From Thermoflexus sp042408815 (lineage in GTDB: Bacteria; Chloroflexota; Anaerolineae; Thermoflexales; Thermoflexaceae): a stretch of DNA of 64,000 bases. A program made the position numbers and the translations under genes. The notes below the pieces were generated by a model. The model was not told where the DNA came from and ran no database searches. It saw only the letters and a list, made by a program, of their open reading frames with translations. The DNA lies in the NCBI RefSeq assembly GCF_042408815.1, contig NZ_JBHOQR010000014.1, forward strand, positions 90,925 through 154,924. The letters are read 5' to 3'. Each line of letters starts with the position of its first letter. The stretch's first letter is position 1. Positions 1 through 8,698 of the stretch are shown here, one piece after another.

Positions 1-513
1 CCCTGGCTTCGCCAGGCTGAAGAGCGAGAGGGTCTGGGTCACGTGGTCGAAGACCAGCAAGGTCTCCACCTGCATCAAGACGGCGTCCGGGAACGCCAGG
101 TCCATGCGGGGCGCCCGGGGCGCTCGATCGAAGAAGGCGGCCATCTCATACCCCAGGTAACCGGCCAGCCCGCCGATGAAGCGGGGCCATGGTTGTGCAT
201 CGCCCTCCGGAGTCATGGCGGCCAGGGCCTCCCTCCAGACAGCGAAGGGATGGAGCCGGCGCAGATCATAGACGCGATCGCCCTGCGGCCCGATCTCCTC
301 CATCCGATCCCCATCCACCCGGTAGATCACCCGAGGCATGAGGCCAATGAACGAATATCGGGCCAGGTAGGCACCGCCCTCCACGCTCTCGAACAAGAAA
401 GATGGCCCCTGCGGACAGAGCACCTGATACAGGCGGATAGGCGTCCACAGATCGGCAGGCATCGTCCAGCGGATCACCCGCACGGAGCCCCTGAAAACGC
501 CTTCTTTTGACAT
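1..513 (-). CDS. trpE: Anthranilate synthase component I, N-terminal part (cut by window edge)
   Basis: This is the first 171 codons of TrpE, which makes anthranilate from chorismate with glutamine-derived ammonia at the start of tryptophan synthesis. The N-terminal regulatory half is visible: the family motif with LFESVEGG followed by ARYSFIGL at about residues 40-56, then GGLAGYLGYEMAAFF at about 123. The ATG at 511-513 has an AAGGGGG ribosome site about 8 bases upstream. The chorismate-binding catalytic half lies outside the window. A T-box leader with a UGG specifier just upstream supports a tryptophan role. Para-aminobenzoate synthase component I is the main alternative and is less likely given that leader. 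Confidence 0.88.
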   Translation of the reverse strand, partial: MSKEGVFRGSVRVIRWTMPADLWTPIRLYQVLCPQGPSFLFESVEGGAYLARYSFIGLMPRVIYRVDGDRMEEIGPQGDRVYDLRRLHPFAVWREALAAMTPEGDAQPWPRFIGGLAGYLGYEMAAFFDRAPRAPRMDLAFPDAVLMQVETLLVFDHVTQTLSLFSLAKPG

Positions 514-574
514 GCGACCCCCCTTGAGAAGGCAAAGCCAATTGATCCGTTCCCTTCCCCTCCACCGGGCCTAT

Positions 575-610
575 AAAAAAAGCGCCCGTCCCTCTGTGAG
601 GGACGGGCGC
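575..610 (-). terminator. Intrinsic terminator of the trp T-box
   Basis: A perfect 12-bp GC-rich stem (GCGCCCGTCCCT and its complement) with a 5-base loop is followed on the minus strand by seven U residues. It follows the T-box sequence directly, so it is the regulated terminator that competes with the antiterminator. Confidence 0.9.
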
Positions 611-946
611 CGTTGTGGCCCCGTGGTGCCACCCTCATGAGGCAGGTCAGCGCTTTCCTGAATGGAAGGGCTCGATCCCCTCCGCGCGTGAGGCAAGGGG
701 AAAGCCGCTGGCCAGCCTCCCTCGTTCGCGGGGACGGGATGGCTTCCCATCCGATCCCCTCCGCCCCGATAACGGTGGCGACTCCGGCCAGGACTACTGT
801 GGGCAGGGTCCGCCCAGTTCGTCCGGCGACTCCCGGGCCCATTCAGCCTCGGCGTGCGCAGCGGGCTTCCACCTTCCCCCGCCTCTCTGGGCGCCGGCCC
901 GAGGCCTACTCCTCCCGTTCACCGTCTTTCGAAAAGATCAATTTTG
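575..946 (-). ncRNA. T-box riboswitch, tryptophan-specific (UGG specifier)
   Basis: The transcribed strand carries the T-box sequence AGGGTGGCACCACGG at 635-621, followed by an intrinsic terminator with a 12-bp stem (582-593 with 599-610) and a seven-U run at 581-575. An AGTA motif typical of stem I occurs near 905. The probable specifier loop reads GAATGGG, with UGG at 841-839, the tryptophan codon. Known T-box logic is that uncharged tRNA-Trp pairs with the specifier and with the T-box bulge and prevents termination, switching on trpE. The stem I boundary and exact transcription start are estimated. Confidence 0.88.
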
Positions 947-952
947 CGTATA

Positions 953-981
953 ACTATATGCCTTTCTCTCCACCTTGTCAA
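953..981 (-). promoter_or_regulatory. Housekeeping-sigma promoter of the trpE T-box transcript
   Basis: On the minus strand a perfect -35 TTGACA (981-976) is followed after 17 bases by TATAGT (958-953). It lies just upstream of the T-box leader. The stretch between it and the nuoN stop at 1135 (982-1134) holds no gene I can support. Confidence 0.85.
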
Positions 982-1134
982 TAGGGGGGTGTGCCTATGC
1001 GGGGCGAGAGGGTGAACAGGCCAGCGCCCCAGGGCCGAATCTGATCATCAGACCCTCCCGGCGTGGGAGTAGGAGTGATCCCGCCCCCTCCAGGCGAATT
1101 TTTCCAAGGGGCTCCTTGGCGGCAGCGCGCGTTT

Positions 1135-2547
1135 TCATAACGAAAGCCTGCCGAGCATCAGCCATAGAATGCCCAGCAGAAGCGTTCCCACCCCGGCGAG
1201 GGAAACAGAGAGGCGGACCCAGGGATAGGGCCTCGGAAGGCGCGCCGGCACCTCCGGACCCATCCACATCGCGACCACCACGCGCAGATAGAAATACGCG
1301 GAGATCACGGTTGTGACAACGCCCACGATCACCAGGGCGATCCATCCGGCCTGCCAGGCCGCCGCAAACAGCAGGAGCTTGGCGAAGAACCCCGCGGTGG
1401 GGGGCACCCCGATGAGGGACAGCATGAAGAGGGCCATTGCGATGCCCATCCCCGGCGACCTCCGGGCGACTCCTGCATAGGCCCGGAAGGATTGATCTTC
1501 TCCTTCGGGGCCGACCATTCCCACCGCCACCGCGAAGGCCCCCATAGTTGCCAGGGTGTAAGCCAGGAGATAGAACATCACGCCAGGCACGGCCAGGCCA
1601 GGATCTCCCAATAATCCCATGAGCAGATAGCCGGCATGAGCGATGCTGGAGTATGCCATCATCCGCTTGAAGTTCGACTGCATCAGAGCGACCCCGTTGC
1701 CCACCAGCATGGTCGCCGCCGCCATCAGGGCCACCGGGCCGCTCCACAGGGCCACGGCAGGACCCAGCCCGAGCAGGAACACTCGGATCAGAGCCGCCAC
1801 GGCGGCTGTCTTGGTGGCCGCCGCCATGAAACCGGTGACCGGCGTCGGCGCCCCCTCATAGACATCGGGGGTCCAGAGATGGAAGGGAACCGCGGCCACC
1901 TTGAATCCCAGGGCCACCAGCAACATGGCGCCGCCGATCCAGACCAGCGGTTGCGCCCCCGGATCCGGACGCTTCCACCATGCCGCCAGGTCGCTCAAAT
2001 TGGTCAAGCCTGTCCCGGCGAAAATCAACGCGATTCCGAACACCAGGAACGCCGAGGCAAAGGCGCCCAGCAGAAAATACTTCAGGGCCGCCTCCTCGGA
2101 TTCCAGCTGGGGGCGGGCAAAGCCGGCCAGCACATACAAAGGGAAGGAGAGCCACTCCAGAGCGAGGAACAAGATCAGCAGATCTGTGGCCACAGCCATC
2201 AGCAGCATCCCGGCAGCAGCCAGCAGGAGAAACACATAATACTCCCCCCGCTCGATCCCTCGATCTGCCAGATAATGCCGCGAGAGCAGGATGGCAAGCC
2301 CGGTACCGATCAGGATGGTCAGGCTCAACCAGAAGGCCATGGGGTCCCAGCGCACCATCCGATAGGGGCCCTCGACCTCCCCACGGCCGGCCAGCGCGGC
2401 GACAACCCCCAACGCCAGTGCGGTGATCCCCAACGCCCCCCAGGCCATCCCAGCGGCCGATCCCGGACGCCGGAACGCCTCAACGAGCAACAATCCCAAG
2501 GCACCTGCAGCCAAAACCAGCGTCGGCAGCAACGGCCATCCCATCAT
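1135..2547 (-). CDS. nuoN: NADH-quinone oxidoreductase subunit N
   Basis: Antiporter-like proton-pumping subunit of complex I in the cytoplasmic membrane, about 470 residues, nearly all transmembrane helices. The conserved Mrp/NuoN core is visible: EWLSFPLYVLAG, the helix with LLGAFASAFLVFG, and the lysine-bearing segment ALGFKVAAVPFHLWTPDVYEG. The start chosen is the ATG at 2547 with GGGGCGG just upstream, because the first membrane helix begins there. A TTG at 2631 would extend the frame into nuoM by 14 bases but has no ribosome site. It is the last gene of the nuo operon. Confidence 0.95.
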   Translation of the reverse strand: MMGWPLLPTLVLAAGALGLLLVEAFRRPGSAAGMAWGALGITALALGVVAALAGRGEVEGPYRMVRWDPMAFWLSLTILIGTGLAILLSRHYLADRGIERGEYYVFLLLAAAGMLLMAVATDLLILFLALEWLSFPLYVLAGFARPQLESEEAALKYFLLGAFASAFLVFGIALIFAGTGLTNLSDLAAWWKRPDPGAQPLVWIGGAMLLVALGFKVAAVPFHLWTPDVYEGAPTPVTGFMAAATKTAAVAALIRVFLLGLGPAVALWSGPVALMAAATMLVGNGVALMQSNFKRMMAYSSIAHAGYLLMGLLGDPGLAVPGVMFYLLAYTLATMGAFAVAVGMVGPEGEDQSFRAYAGVARRSPGMGIAMALFMLSLIGVPPTAGFFAKLLLFAAAWQAGWIALVIVGVVTTVISAYFYLRVVVAMWMGPEVPARLPRPYPWVRLSVSLAGVGTLLLGILWLMLGRLSL

Positions 2548-2617
2548 CCGCCCCTGTTCTCCCGGTTGATTTCTCTCCAGAGGGTGCACCCAATGCGGAA
2601 GCGGGATCGTTGAAGGA

Positions 2618-4141
2618 TTAACGCGCGGCAAGCGCTGCCTGAGCGAGAGCCTCCATGCCCTGCCGGATCGAAGCCTGCATCGCGGCGAAGAACGGCATGG
2701 GATAAAGGCCGATCAGCAGGATCAGGGCCAGCAACGGCGCCATGATCGCCAGCTCCCGGCTGCTCAGATCCGGCAATCCCCGCCACCGGTCCGGCAACGG
2801 GCCATGGAGCACGCGCATCAGCATCGTCAGAATGTAAATCGCCGCCAGCACGACCCCCAGGGCCGCTGCCGCCGTCAACCCGCGGGCAGCCGGGCCCAGC
2901 GTTGCGGATCCAAAGGCCCCCAGCAGGATCAGGAACTCCCCCACGAAGCCGTTCAACCCAGGCAATCCCATCGAGGAGAGGCCTACCACCATGAGAATGC
3001 CGCCATATACCGGAAGGGCCTTCCACAACCCGCCCAGCTCCCGGAAATCTCGGGTGTGGGTCCGCTCATATAGCATCCCGACCAGCAGGAACAGCCCTCC
3101 GGTGCTTAGGCCGTGGTTGACCATCTGGAGAAGCGCCGCCTGCACCCCTAACGGGTTCAGCGCCGAGAGCCCTAGCATGACAAATCCCATATGAGAGACG
3201 CTGGAGAAGGCCACCAGGCGCTTGAAATCATCTTGGGCATAAGAAGCTAGCGCTCCATACAGGATCGCCACCACCGCAAGGATAGCCAGAGGAACAGCCA
3301 GCTCCCGAGCGGCCACCGGGAACAGCGAGAAGCTGAACCGCAGGAACCCATAAGCCCCCATCTTCAACAGGAGGGCGGCCAGGATCACGGAGCCCGCCGT
3401 CGGGGCTTCCACATGGGCATCCGGCAGCCATGAATGGAAAGGCCACATCGGCACCTTGATGGCGAAGGCCAGCCCGAAGGCCAGAAACAACCAGCGCTGG
3501 GCGGCCGGGGAGAGCAGCGGGCTCAAATGCGAGGCCATCCATACCGGATCGAAGGTCCCTGTCCCTGTGAGCGGGCGCGAGAGAAGCCACATGGCTACAA
3601 TCGCCACCAGCATGAACCCAGATCCGGCCATCGTATACAGGAAGAACTTGATCGCCGCATAGATCCGTCGTGGGCCGCCCCAGATCCCGATCAGCAGGGT
3701 CATGGGGACCAGGGTGAATTCCCAGAAGATATAAAACAGCAGAAGGTCCAGGGCGAGGAATACCCCCAGCACCCCCGTCTCCAACAACAGCATCAGCGCC
3801 ATGTATTCCTTCACCCGCTCCTCGATGGCCCACGAGGCCAGCAGGGCAAGGGGGAAGATCAGCGCGGTGAGCAGCACCAGCCACAGGCTGATCCCATCCA
3901 CCCCCACCCGATAAGCCGCCCCGATGGATGGCGCCCAGTCCCACTGGTGAACGAACTGGGGGCCAGGTTGGGCCGGGTCGAACCTGGATAGAAGCCCCAA
4001 CCCCAGCGCCAGGACTCCCAGGCTGGTTCCCAGGGCAACCCAGCGGATGGGCCCCACACGCTCCCGGGGAATCCCCATGATCAGAGAGGCCCCCATGAGG
4101 GGCAGGAGCAGCATCCACGTCAAGATGGGGAAGCTCGCCAT
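2618..4141 (-). CDS. nuoM: NADH-quinone oxidoreductase subunit M
   Basis: Second antiporter-like proton-pumping subunit of complex I, 507 residues, with 14 or so predicted membrane helices. Visible family landmarks are the EFTLVPMTLLIGIWGG segment with the essential glutamate, the AFAIKVPMWPFHSWLPDAH block with the conserved lysine, and the KRLVAFSSVSHMGFVMLG block. The ATG at 4141 is preceded by AAGGAG. It lies 13 bases after nuoL and is cotranscribed with it. Confidence 0.97.
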   Translation of the reverse strand: MASFPILTWMLLLPLMGASLIMGIPRERVGPIRWVALGTSLGVLALGLGLLSRFDPAQPGPQFVHQWDWAPSIGAAYRVGVDGISLWLVLLTALIFPLALLASWAIEERVKEYMALMLLLETGVLGVFLALDLLLFYIFWEFTLVPMTLLIGIWGGPRRIYAAIKFFLYTMAGSGFMLVAIVAMWLLSRPLTGTGTFDPVWMASHLSPLLSPAAQRWLFLAFGLAFAIKVPMWPFHSWLPDAHVEAPTAGSVILAALLLKMGAYGFLRFSFSLFPVAARELAVPLAILAVVAILYGALASYAQDDFKRLVAFSSVSHMGFVMLGLSALNPLGVQAALLQMVNHGLSTGGLFLLVGMLYERTHTRDFRELGGLWKALPVYGGILMVVGLSSMGLPGLNGFVGEFLILLGAFGSATLGPAARGLTAAAALGVVLAAIYILTMLMRVLHGPLPDRWRGLPDLSSRELAIMAPLLALILLIGLYPMPFFAAMQASIRQGMEALAQAALAAR

Positions 4142-4154
4142 CGGTTCCTGCTCC

Positions 4155-6080
4155 TTATCGCAACACCCAGAGAATATAGAACACCAGAAGAACAGCGCCG
4201 ATCAGCACCGAGAGGCCATACTGGCGCACATAGCCGCTGCTCCAGCGGCGCACCCTTCCGGCCGCCGATTGCACCAGGCGGGCCAGACCGTTGACCACCC
4301 CATCGATCCCATGCGGCTCCACCACCTCCGCTACCCACCTGGCCACCCTTTCGAAAGAGCGAACGAAGAGGAGATCATAGAGCTCATCGACATAGAGCTT
4401 CCGATTCAACGCCGTGAAGAAACCCCGCAGCACAGGGCGCAATGGGTCCTCTACCCCCTCCGGCCATGCCTGGGGCCGGTAAATCGCCCACGCCGCCCCG
4501 ATCCCGGCCAGGGCGATCAGCGTGCCCCACAGCGCCGGTTCCGGGTGGAAAACGGGAGGATGCTCGGGCTCCAGCCAGGCGCTGAGGGCCCCTAACCCCG
4601 GGGCATTGATCCAGCCGGCCACCACGGAGAAGCAAGCGAGAATCGCCAAGGGCACGGTCATCACCGACGGGCTCTCGTGGGCATGAGCGGCCGCATGGCT
4701 TCGGGGGGCGCCCGCGAAAACCATCGCCACTTGGCGGGTCATATAGAACGCCGTAAGGAAAGCGGCCGCCAGCAGCAGCCCATAGGCGAACGTCGCCCAT
4801 CCTCCTATACCCCTCAGGGAGACCAGGATCTCATCCTTGCTCCAGAACCCGGCCAGCGGAGGGAGCCCCGCCAGCGCCGCCGCCCCGATCCCATACGTCC
4901 AGAAGGTAAGGGGCATCCGTCGGGCCAATCCTCCCATCCGGCGCATGTCATTGGGGTCAAAGGGCGAGGACACGCCATAATGGCGATGGGCATGCTCCAG
5001 GGCGTGGATCACAGAGCCTGCCCCCAGGAAGAGCAGGGCTTTAAAGAAGGCATGCGTGCCCAGATGGAAGATCGCGGCCCCGACGGCTCCAGCTCCGGCG
5101 GCCGCCACCATGTAGCCCAGCTGGGAGATCGTGGAGAAGGCCAGCACCCGCTTGATGTCGAACTGGCCGATGGCAATCAGGGCGGCCCACAACGCCGTCA
5201 CTGCCCCCATCCACGTCACCACCCCCTGGACGACGGGCGCCGCCGCGAAAAGGGGATGGGCCCGGGCGATCAGGTAAACCCCAGCCGTGACCATGGTCGC
5301 TGCATGGATCAGCGCGGAGACCGGCGTGGGGCCAGCCATCGCATCAGGCAGCCAGACGTAGAGCGGGATCTGGGCGCTTTTGCCGGTCACCCCCACAAAC
5401 AGAAGCAGGGCGATGAGCGGGATCATCCCCTTCTCCACCGCCCCGTGTTCCACCGCCTCAAAAATCGGCCCATAGCGGAACGTGCCGAAGGTCCAGAAGA
5501 GCAACAACAGGCCCAGGGTGAAGCCGAAATCCCCAATGCGGTTCACAATGAAGGCTTTGCGGCCTGCCCAGGCGTTATAGGGGACCTCGAACCAGAATCC
5601 GATCAGGAGATAGGAGCAGAGCCCCACCAGTTCCCAGCCCACAAAAAGAACGAGGAAGCTATCAGCCAGGACCAGGAGGAGCATGGAGGCCAGGAACAAG
5701 TTCAGGAACATGAAGAAGCGACGGATATAGGGATCGCCCGCCATGTAGCCGATGGAGTAAACGTGAATCAGCGTCCCCACCAGGGTGACGATCAGCGCCA
5801 TGGCCGTGGAGAGGGGATCGATCCGCAATCCCACCTCCGCCGTCAGTGGGGGAACGATCGCCCAGTGGTATAGGCGGACTTCCACCAGCCGGGCCTCCGG
5901 CGGGTAGGCCAGCAGGGCCGCAAAGATCAGAACCGACATCCCGAAGGACGCGGCCGCGGCCATCGAGGACACCACCCCCACCGTCCGCTCCCGGGTCTGG
6001 CCGGTGGAAACCAGGTTGATCAGAAACCCAAGCAGTGGGAAAGCGATGATCAGCCAGGACCACTCGAACAGCGTTTCCAT
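4155..6080 (-). CDS. nuoL: NADH-quinone oxidoreductase subunit L
   Basis: Largest antiporter-like subunit of complex I, 641 residues, normal for the family, with a long C-terminal extension that in known complexes forms the lateral helix. The block GWELVGLCSYLLIGFW, the segment VTGKSAQIPLYVWLPDAMAGPTPVSALIHAATMVTAG, and KRVLAFSTISQLGYM identify it. A histidine-rich stretch near residue 465 lies in the loop between helices. About 100 bases separate it from nuoK upstream; I see no gene or clear signal there. Confidence 0.97.
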   Translation of the reverse strand: METLFEWSWLIIAFPLLGFLINLVSTGQTRERTVGVVSSMAAAASFGMSVLIFAALLAYPPEARLVEVRLYHWAIVPPLTAEVGLRIDPLSTAMALIVTLVGTLIHVYSIGYMAGDPYIRRFFMFLNLFLASMLLLVLADSFLVLFVGWELVGLCSYLLIGFWFEVPYNAWAGRKAFIVNRIGDFGFTLGLLLLFWTFGTFRYGPIFEAVEHGAVEKGMIPLIALLLFVGVTGKSAQIPLYVWLPDAMAGPTPVSALIHAATMVTAGVYLIARAHPLFAAAPVVQGVVTWMGAVTALWAALIAIGQFDIKRVLAFSTISQLGYMVAAAGAGAVGAAIFHLGTHAFFKALLFLGAGSVIHALEHAHRHYGVSSPFDPNDMRRMGGLARRMPLTFWTYGIGAAALAGLPPLAGFWSKDEILVSLRGIGGWATFAYGLLLAAAFLTAFYMTRQVAMVFAGAPRSHAAAHAHESPSVMTVPLAILACFSVVAGWINAPGLGALSAWLEPEHPPVFHPEPALWGTLIALAGIGAAWAIYRPQAWPEGVEDPLRPVLRGFFTALNRKLYVDELYDLLFVRSFERVARWVAEVVEPHGIDGVVNGLARLVQSAAGRVRRWSSGYVRQYGLSVLIGAVLLVFYILWVLR

Positions 6081-6182
6081 TCCGGGCTCCTCGCAACGGG
6101 TTCAACCTCAGAAGGGTCGAACAGGGCACCTCCGGCATCCTGCTTAAACCCACCGGGAAATATCCTCCGGGCTTAGGTCGTT

Positions 6183-6488
6183 TCAGCCTCGCAAGCTGCT
6201 CAGCTCATCCACGTTCGTGGTCTTCTTGGTGCGGAAGATGGTGACCATCAGGGCGAGGCCCACCGCCACTTCAGCAGCGGCCACAGTTAATACAAAGAAG
6301 ACGACCAGCTGCCCTTCCAGGAGGCCACGGTAGCGGGAAGCAGCCACAAAGGCCAGGCCCGCCGCGTTCAACATCAACTCCACGCACATAAAAACGATCA
6401 AGGCATTCCGGCGAGTTAGAAAACCAACGGCACCGATCCCGAAGAGGATGGCGCTAAGGGCCAAATAATGGGTCAGTGGGACCATCAT
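6183..6488 (-). CDS. nuoK: NADH-quinone oxidoreductase subunit K
   Basis: Small three-helix membrane subunit of complex I, 101 residues, the usual length. The conserved glutamates are visible in VFMCVELMLNAAGL and VAAAEVAVGLAL, residues known to belong to the central proton path. Its start overlaps the end of nuoJ by four bases, which indicates translational coupling. Confidence 0.97.
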   Translation of the reverse strand: MMVPLTHYLALSAILFGIGAVGFLTRRNALIVFMCVELMLNAAGLAFVAASRYRGLLEGQLVVFFVLTVAAAEVAVGLALMVTIFRTKKTTNVDELSSLRG

Positions 6489-6997
6489 TTCCCCTCCGAT
6501 CGGGAATCCCGGGCCAGCACCACTACGCCTACCATGGCGATGAGCAGGAGAATCGACGTGATTTCGAAAGGAAGTCCATAGGTCGTTAGCAGCCGCTCTC
6601 CAATGGTCGCGGGATCCCCCAGGGGGAAGGGAAGGTTCCCGGCGGGCGTCCGGCTGGCCGACGTCCGCAGAAAAGCGAACAGCGCTCCTCCGACCAGCGC
6701 GGCTCCCAGACCCCCCGCCAGCGGGGCCTGCCAGCGGAGGCCGGTCGCCCCCTCCACCCGCTCCGCTCCCAGCATCATGATCACGAACAGAAACAACACC
6801 ATCACGGCCCCGGCATAAACGGCGATCTGAACCATCGCCACAAAGGGGGCGCCCAACAGAAGATAGAAAACCGCCACCACGGTCAGGTTCAGCACCAGGA
6901 ACAGGGCACTGTGCACCGCATTCCGGGTGATCACCATCGCCAGGGCCGTGGCGATGGCGATCCCGGCCAGCAGATAAAATACGACCAGCTCGCCCAA
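6485..6997 (-). CDS. nuoJ: NADH-quinone oxidoreductase subunit J
   Basis: Five-helix membrane subunit of complex I, 170 residues. The family segment MVQIAVYAGAVMVLFLFVIMML is present, as is the N-terminal VITRNAVHSALFLVLNL. It overlaps nuoK by four bases and follows nuoI after about 40 bases. Confidence 0.96.
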   Translation of the reverse strand: MGELVVFYLLAGIAIATALAMVITRNAVHSALFLVLNLTVVAVFYLLLGAPFVAMVQIAVYAGAVMVLFLFVIMMLGAERVEGATGLRWQAPLAGGLGAALVGGALFAFLRTSASRTPAGNLPFPLGDPATIGERLLTTYGLPFEITSILLLIAMVGVVVLARDSRSEGK

Positions 6998-7036
6998 GAG
7001 AACCTCCGATCTGAAGTTTGCAGGCAGCTTCGGACC

Positions 7037-7561
7037 CTAAACCGGCTCATTCACCAGCCCCTCCTCCCAGATGGAGCGCGTGCGCAAGGCCGGATCCGTG
7101 GTCCGCTGGGGGGTGCCCGGCACGCCCGGCGGGGGCGGCACCAGCAGCTGTGCCTTGGTAACAATAAAGGACTCCCGCGTATAGCCTGCCGGCGGGATCT
7201 TATCGGTCAGGACGATCGCATTGGTCGGACAGGCATCCTCACAGTAGCCGCAGAAGATGCAACGCAACAGGTTGATCTCATAGACCTTCGCGTACCGCTC
7301 ACCTGGGGAGTAACGCTCCTCATCCGTGTTCTCCCCCGCCTCCACGTAAATGGCGTCCGCCGGGCAGGCGGCGGCACACAGAGCGCACCCGATGCAGCGT
7401 TCCAGCCCATTGCTGTAGCGACGCAGCTCGTGCACCCCCTTAAAGCGCACCCGCAGGGGCCGCTTCACTTCCGGGTAGGGATACGTCACCGGGCCTCGCC
7501 AGTTGGTCCGGATGAACTCCTGAAGGGTCGTCCATAATCCTCGGACCAATTCCATGACCAT
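7037..7561 (-). CDS. nuoI: NADH-quinone oxidoreductase subunit I (two 4Fe-4S clusters)
   Basis: Ferredoxin-like peripheral subunit that carries clusters N6a and N6b between NuoG and NuoB. Two complete Cys-x2-Cys-x2-Cys-x3-Cys-Pro motifs are visible: CIGCALCAAACP and CIFCGYCEDACP. I chose the ATG at 7561, which has AGGTGAT five bases upstream; longer upstream starts would only add unconserved residues. The protein is about 174 residues with a proline-rich tail. Confidence 0.95.
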   Translation of the reverse strand: MVMELVRGLWTTLQEFIRTNWRGPVTYPYPEVKRPLRVRFKGVHELRRYSNGLERCIGCALCAAACPADAIYVEAGENTDEERYSPGERYAKVYEINLLRCIFCGYCEDACPTNAIVLTDKIPPAGYTRESFIVTKAQLLVPPPPGVPGTPQRTTDPALRTRSIWEEGLVNEPV

Positions 7562-7699
7562 CGGATCACCTCGCTTGCGGAGCGGGAAGTTTTCGGAAAA
7601 AGATCTGCACTGTTCAAACTCCTGCCCGGCCGGTGGAATCGGCGCTCTCCGCGGACCGATTGGCATCCCCCGCGGTGAGTAAGCAGCGGGGGCCTGGTC

Positions 7700-8698
7700 T
7701 CAGGCCGTTAAGGCCATCACCACCGCGGTCCCCATCACATTCGCCAGAGAGAGCGGCAACAGCACCTTCCATCCCAGGGCCATCAGCTGATCATACCGGA
7801 TCCGGGGGAGCGTGGCCCGGATCCAGATCATCAAAAAGATAAGAAGGGCAACCTTCAGGGTGAAGTAAACCACCCCTAGAGCGGGATACTGGTCCACCAA
7901 GGGGCCCAGGTATCCGCCCAGAAAGAAGGTGGTCATCAGGGCGCTGAAGCCGATCATTTTCACGTATTCGGCCATGAAAAAGAGGGCGAACTTCATGCTG
8001 CTATATTCTGTCAAATACCCGGCTGTCAGCTCCTGTTCCGCTTCCACCAGATCAAAAGGCGCCCGTTTGATCTCAGCCAGCCCGGTGATGAAGAAGATGA
8101 TCGCCGCCAACGGCTGGAGGAAGAGCAACCACCCATTGCGCTGTGCTTCCACGATCCCGCTCACCTGGAGGGTTCCCGTGGTCAGCACCACGCTCACGAT
8201 CGCCAGCCCCATCGCCAGCTCGTAGCTGATCATCTGGGCCGAGGCCCGGATGCCTCCCAGCAGCGCGTATTTGTTGTTCGACGCCCATCCGGCCAGGGTG
8301 ATCCCATACACGCTGATCGAGGTGATGGCTACAATATAGAGAACCCCCACGTTAACATCCGTCAACTGGAGATGGGTCCGATACCCGAACAGGGTCAGCT
8401 CCGGGCCGAAGGGGATCACGGCAAAGATCAGAATCGCCGGAATCAAGGTGATCAGCGGCGCCAGCACGAAGAGGACACGATCAGCGTATGCGGGGATGAA
8501 GTCCTCTTTGAAGAACAGCTTCACCGCATCGGCCAGCGGCTGGAGCAATCCGTAAGGGCCCGCCCGGTTCGGCCCGATGCGGGCCTGGAAATCAGCCAAC
8601 AGCTTGCGCTCCGCCAAGGTGAGATAGGCGAAGCCGGTCAGCAACAGCAGAACCAGGATCGCGCTCTTAATGATCGCCTCAACGAGGAAGGGCACCAT
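7700..8698 (-). CDS. nuoH: NADH-quinone oxidoreductase subunit H
   Basis: Eight-helix membrane subunit that forms most of the quinone chamber of complex I. Landmarks are LTLAERKLLADFQARIGPNRAGPYGLLQPLADAVKL and the acidic loop AEIKRAPFDLVEAEQELTAGYLTEYS. I chose the ATG at 8698 because GGAGGT lies just upstream; the frame is open to a TTG at 8722. It overlaps the end of nuoG by 20 bases. Confidence 0.96.
   Translation of the reverse strand: MVPFLVEAIIKSAILVLLLLTGFAYLTLAERKLLADFQARIGPNRAGPYGLLQPLADAVKLFFKEDFIPAYADRVLFVLAPLITLIPAILIFAVIPFGPELTLFGYRTHLQLTDVNVGVLYIVAITSISVYGITLAGWASNNKYALLGGIRASAQMISYELAMGLAIVSVVLTTGTLQVSGIVEAQRNGWLLFLQPLAAIIFFITGLAEIKRAPFDLVEAEQELTAGYLTEYSSMKFALFFMAEYVKMIGFSALMTTFFLGGYLGPLVDQYPALGVVYFTLKVALLIFLMIWIRATLPRIRYDQLMALGWKVLLPLSLANVMGTAVVMALTA

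Noticed and set aside
1104..1119. Hairpin CCAAGG...CCTTGG after nuoN as a terminator
   Set aside because: The run beside it is on the wrong side for minus-strand termination, and the stem is only six base pairs.
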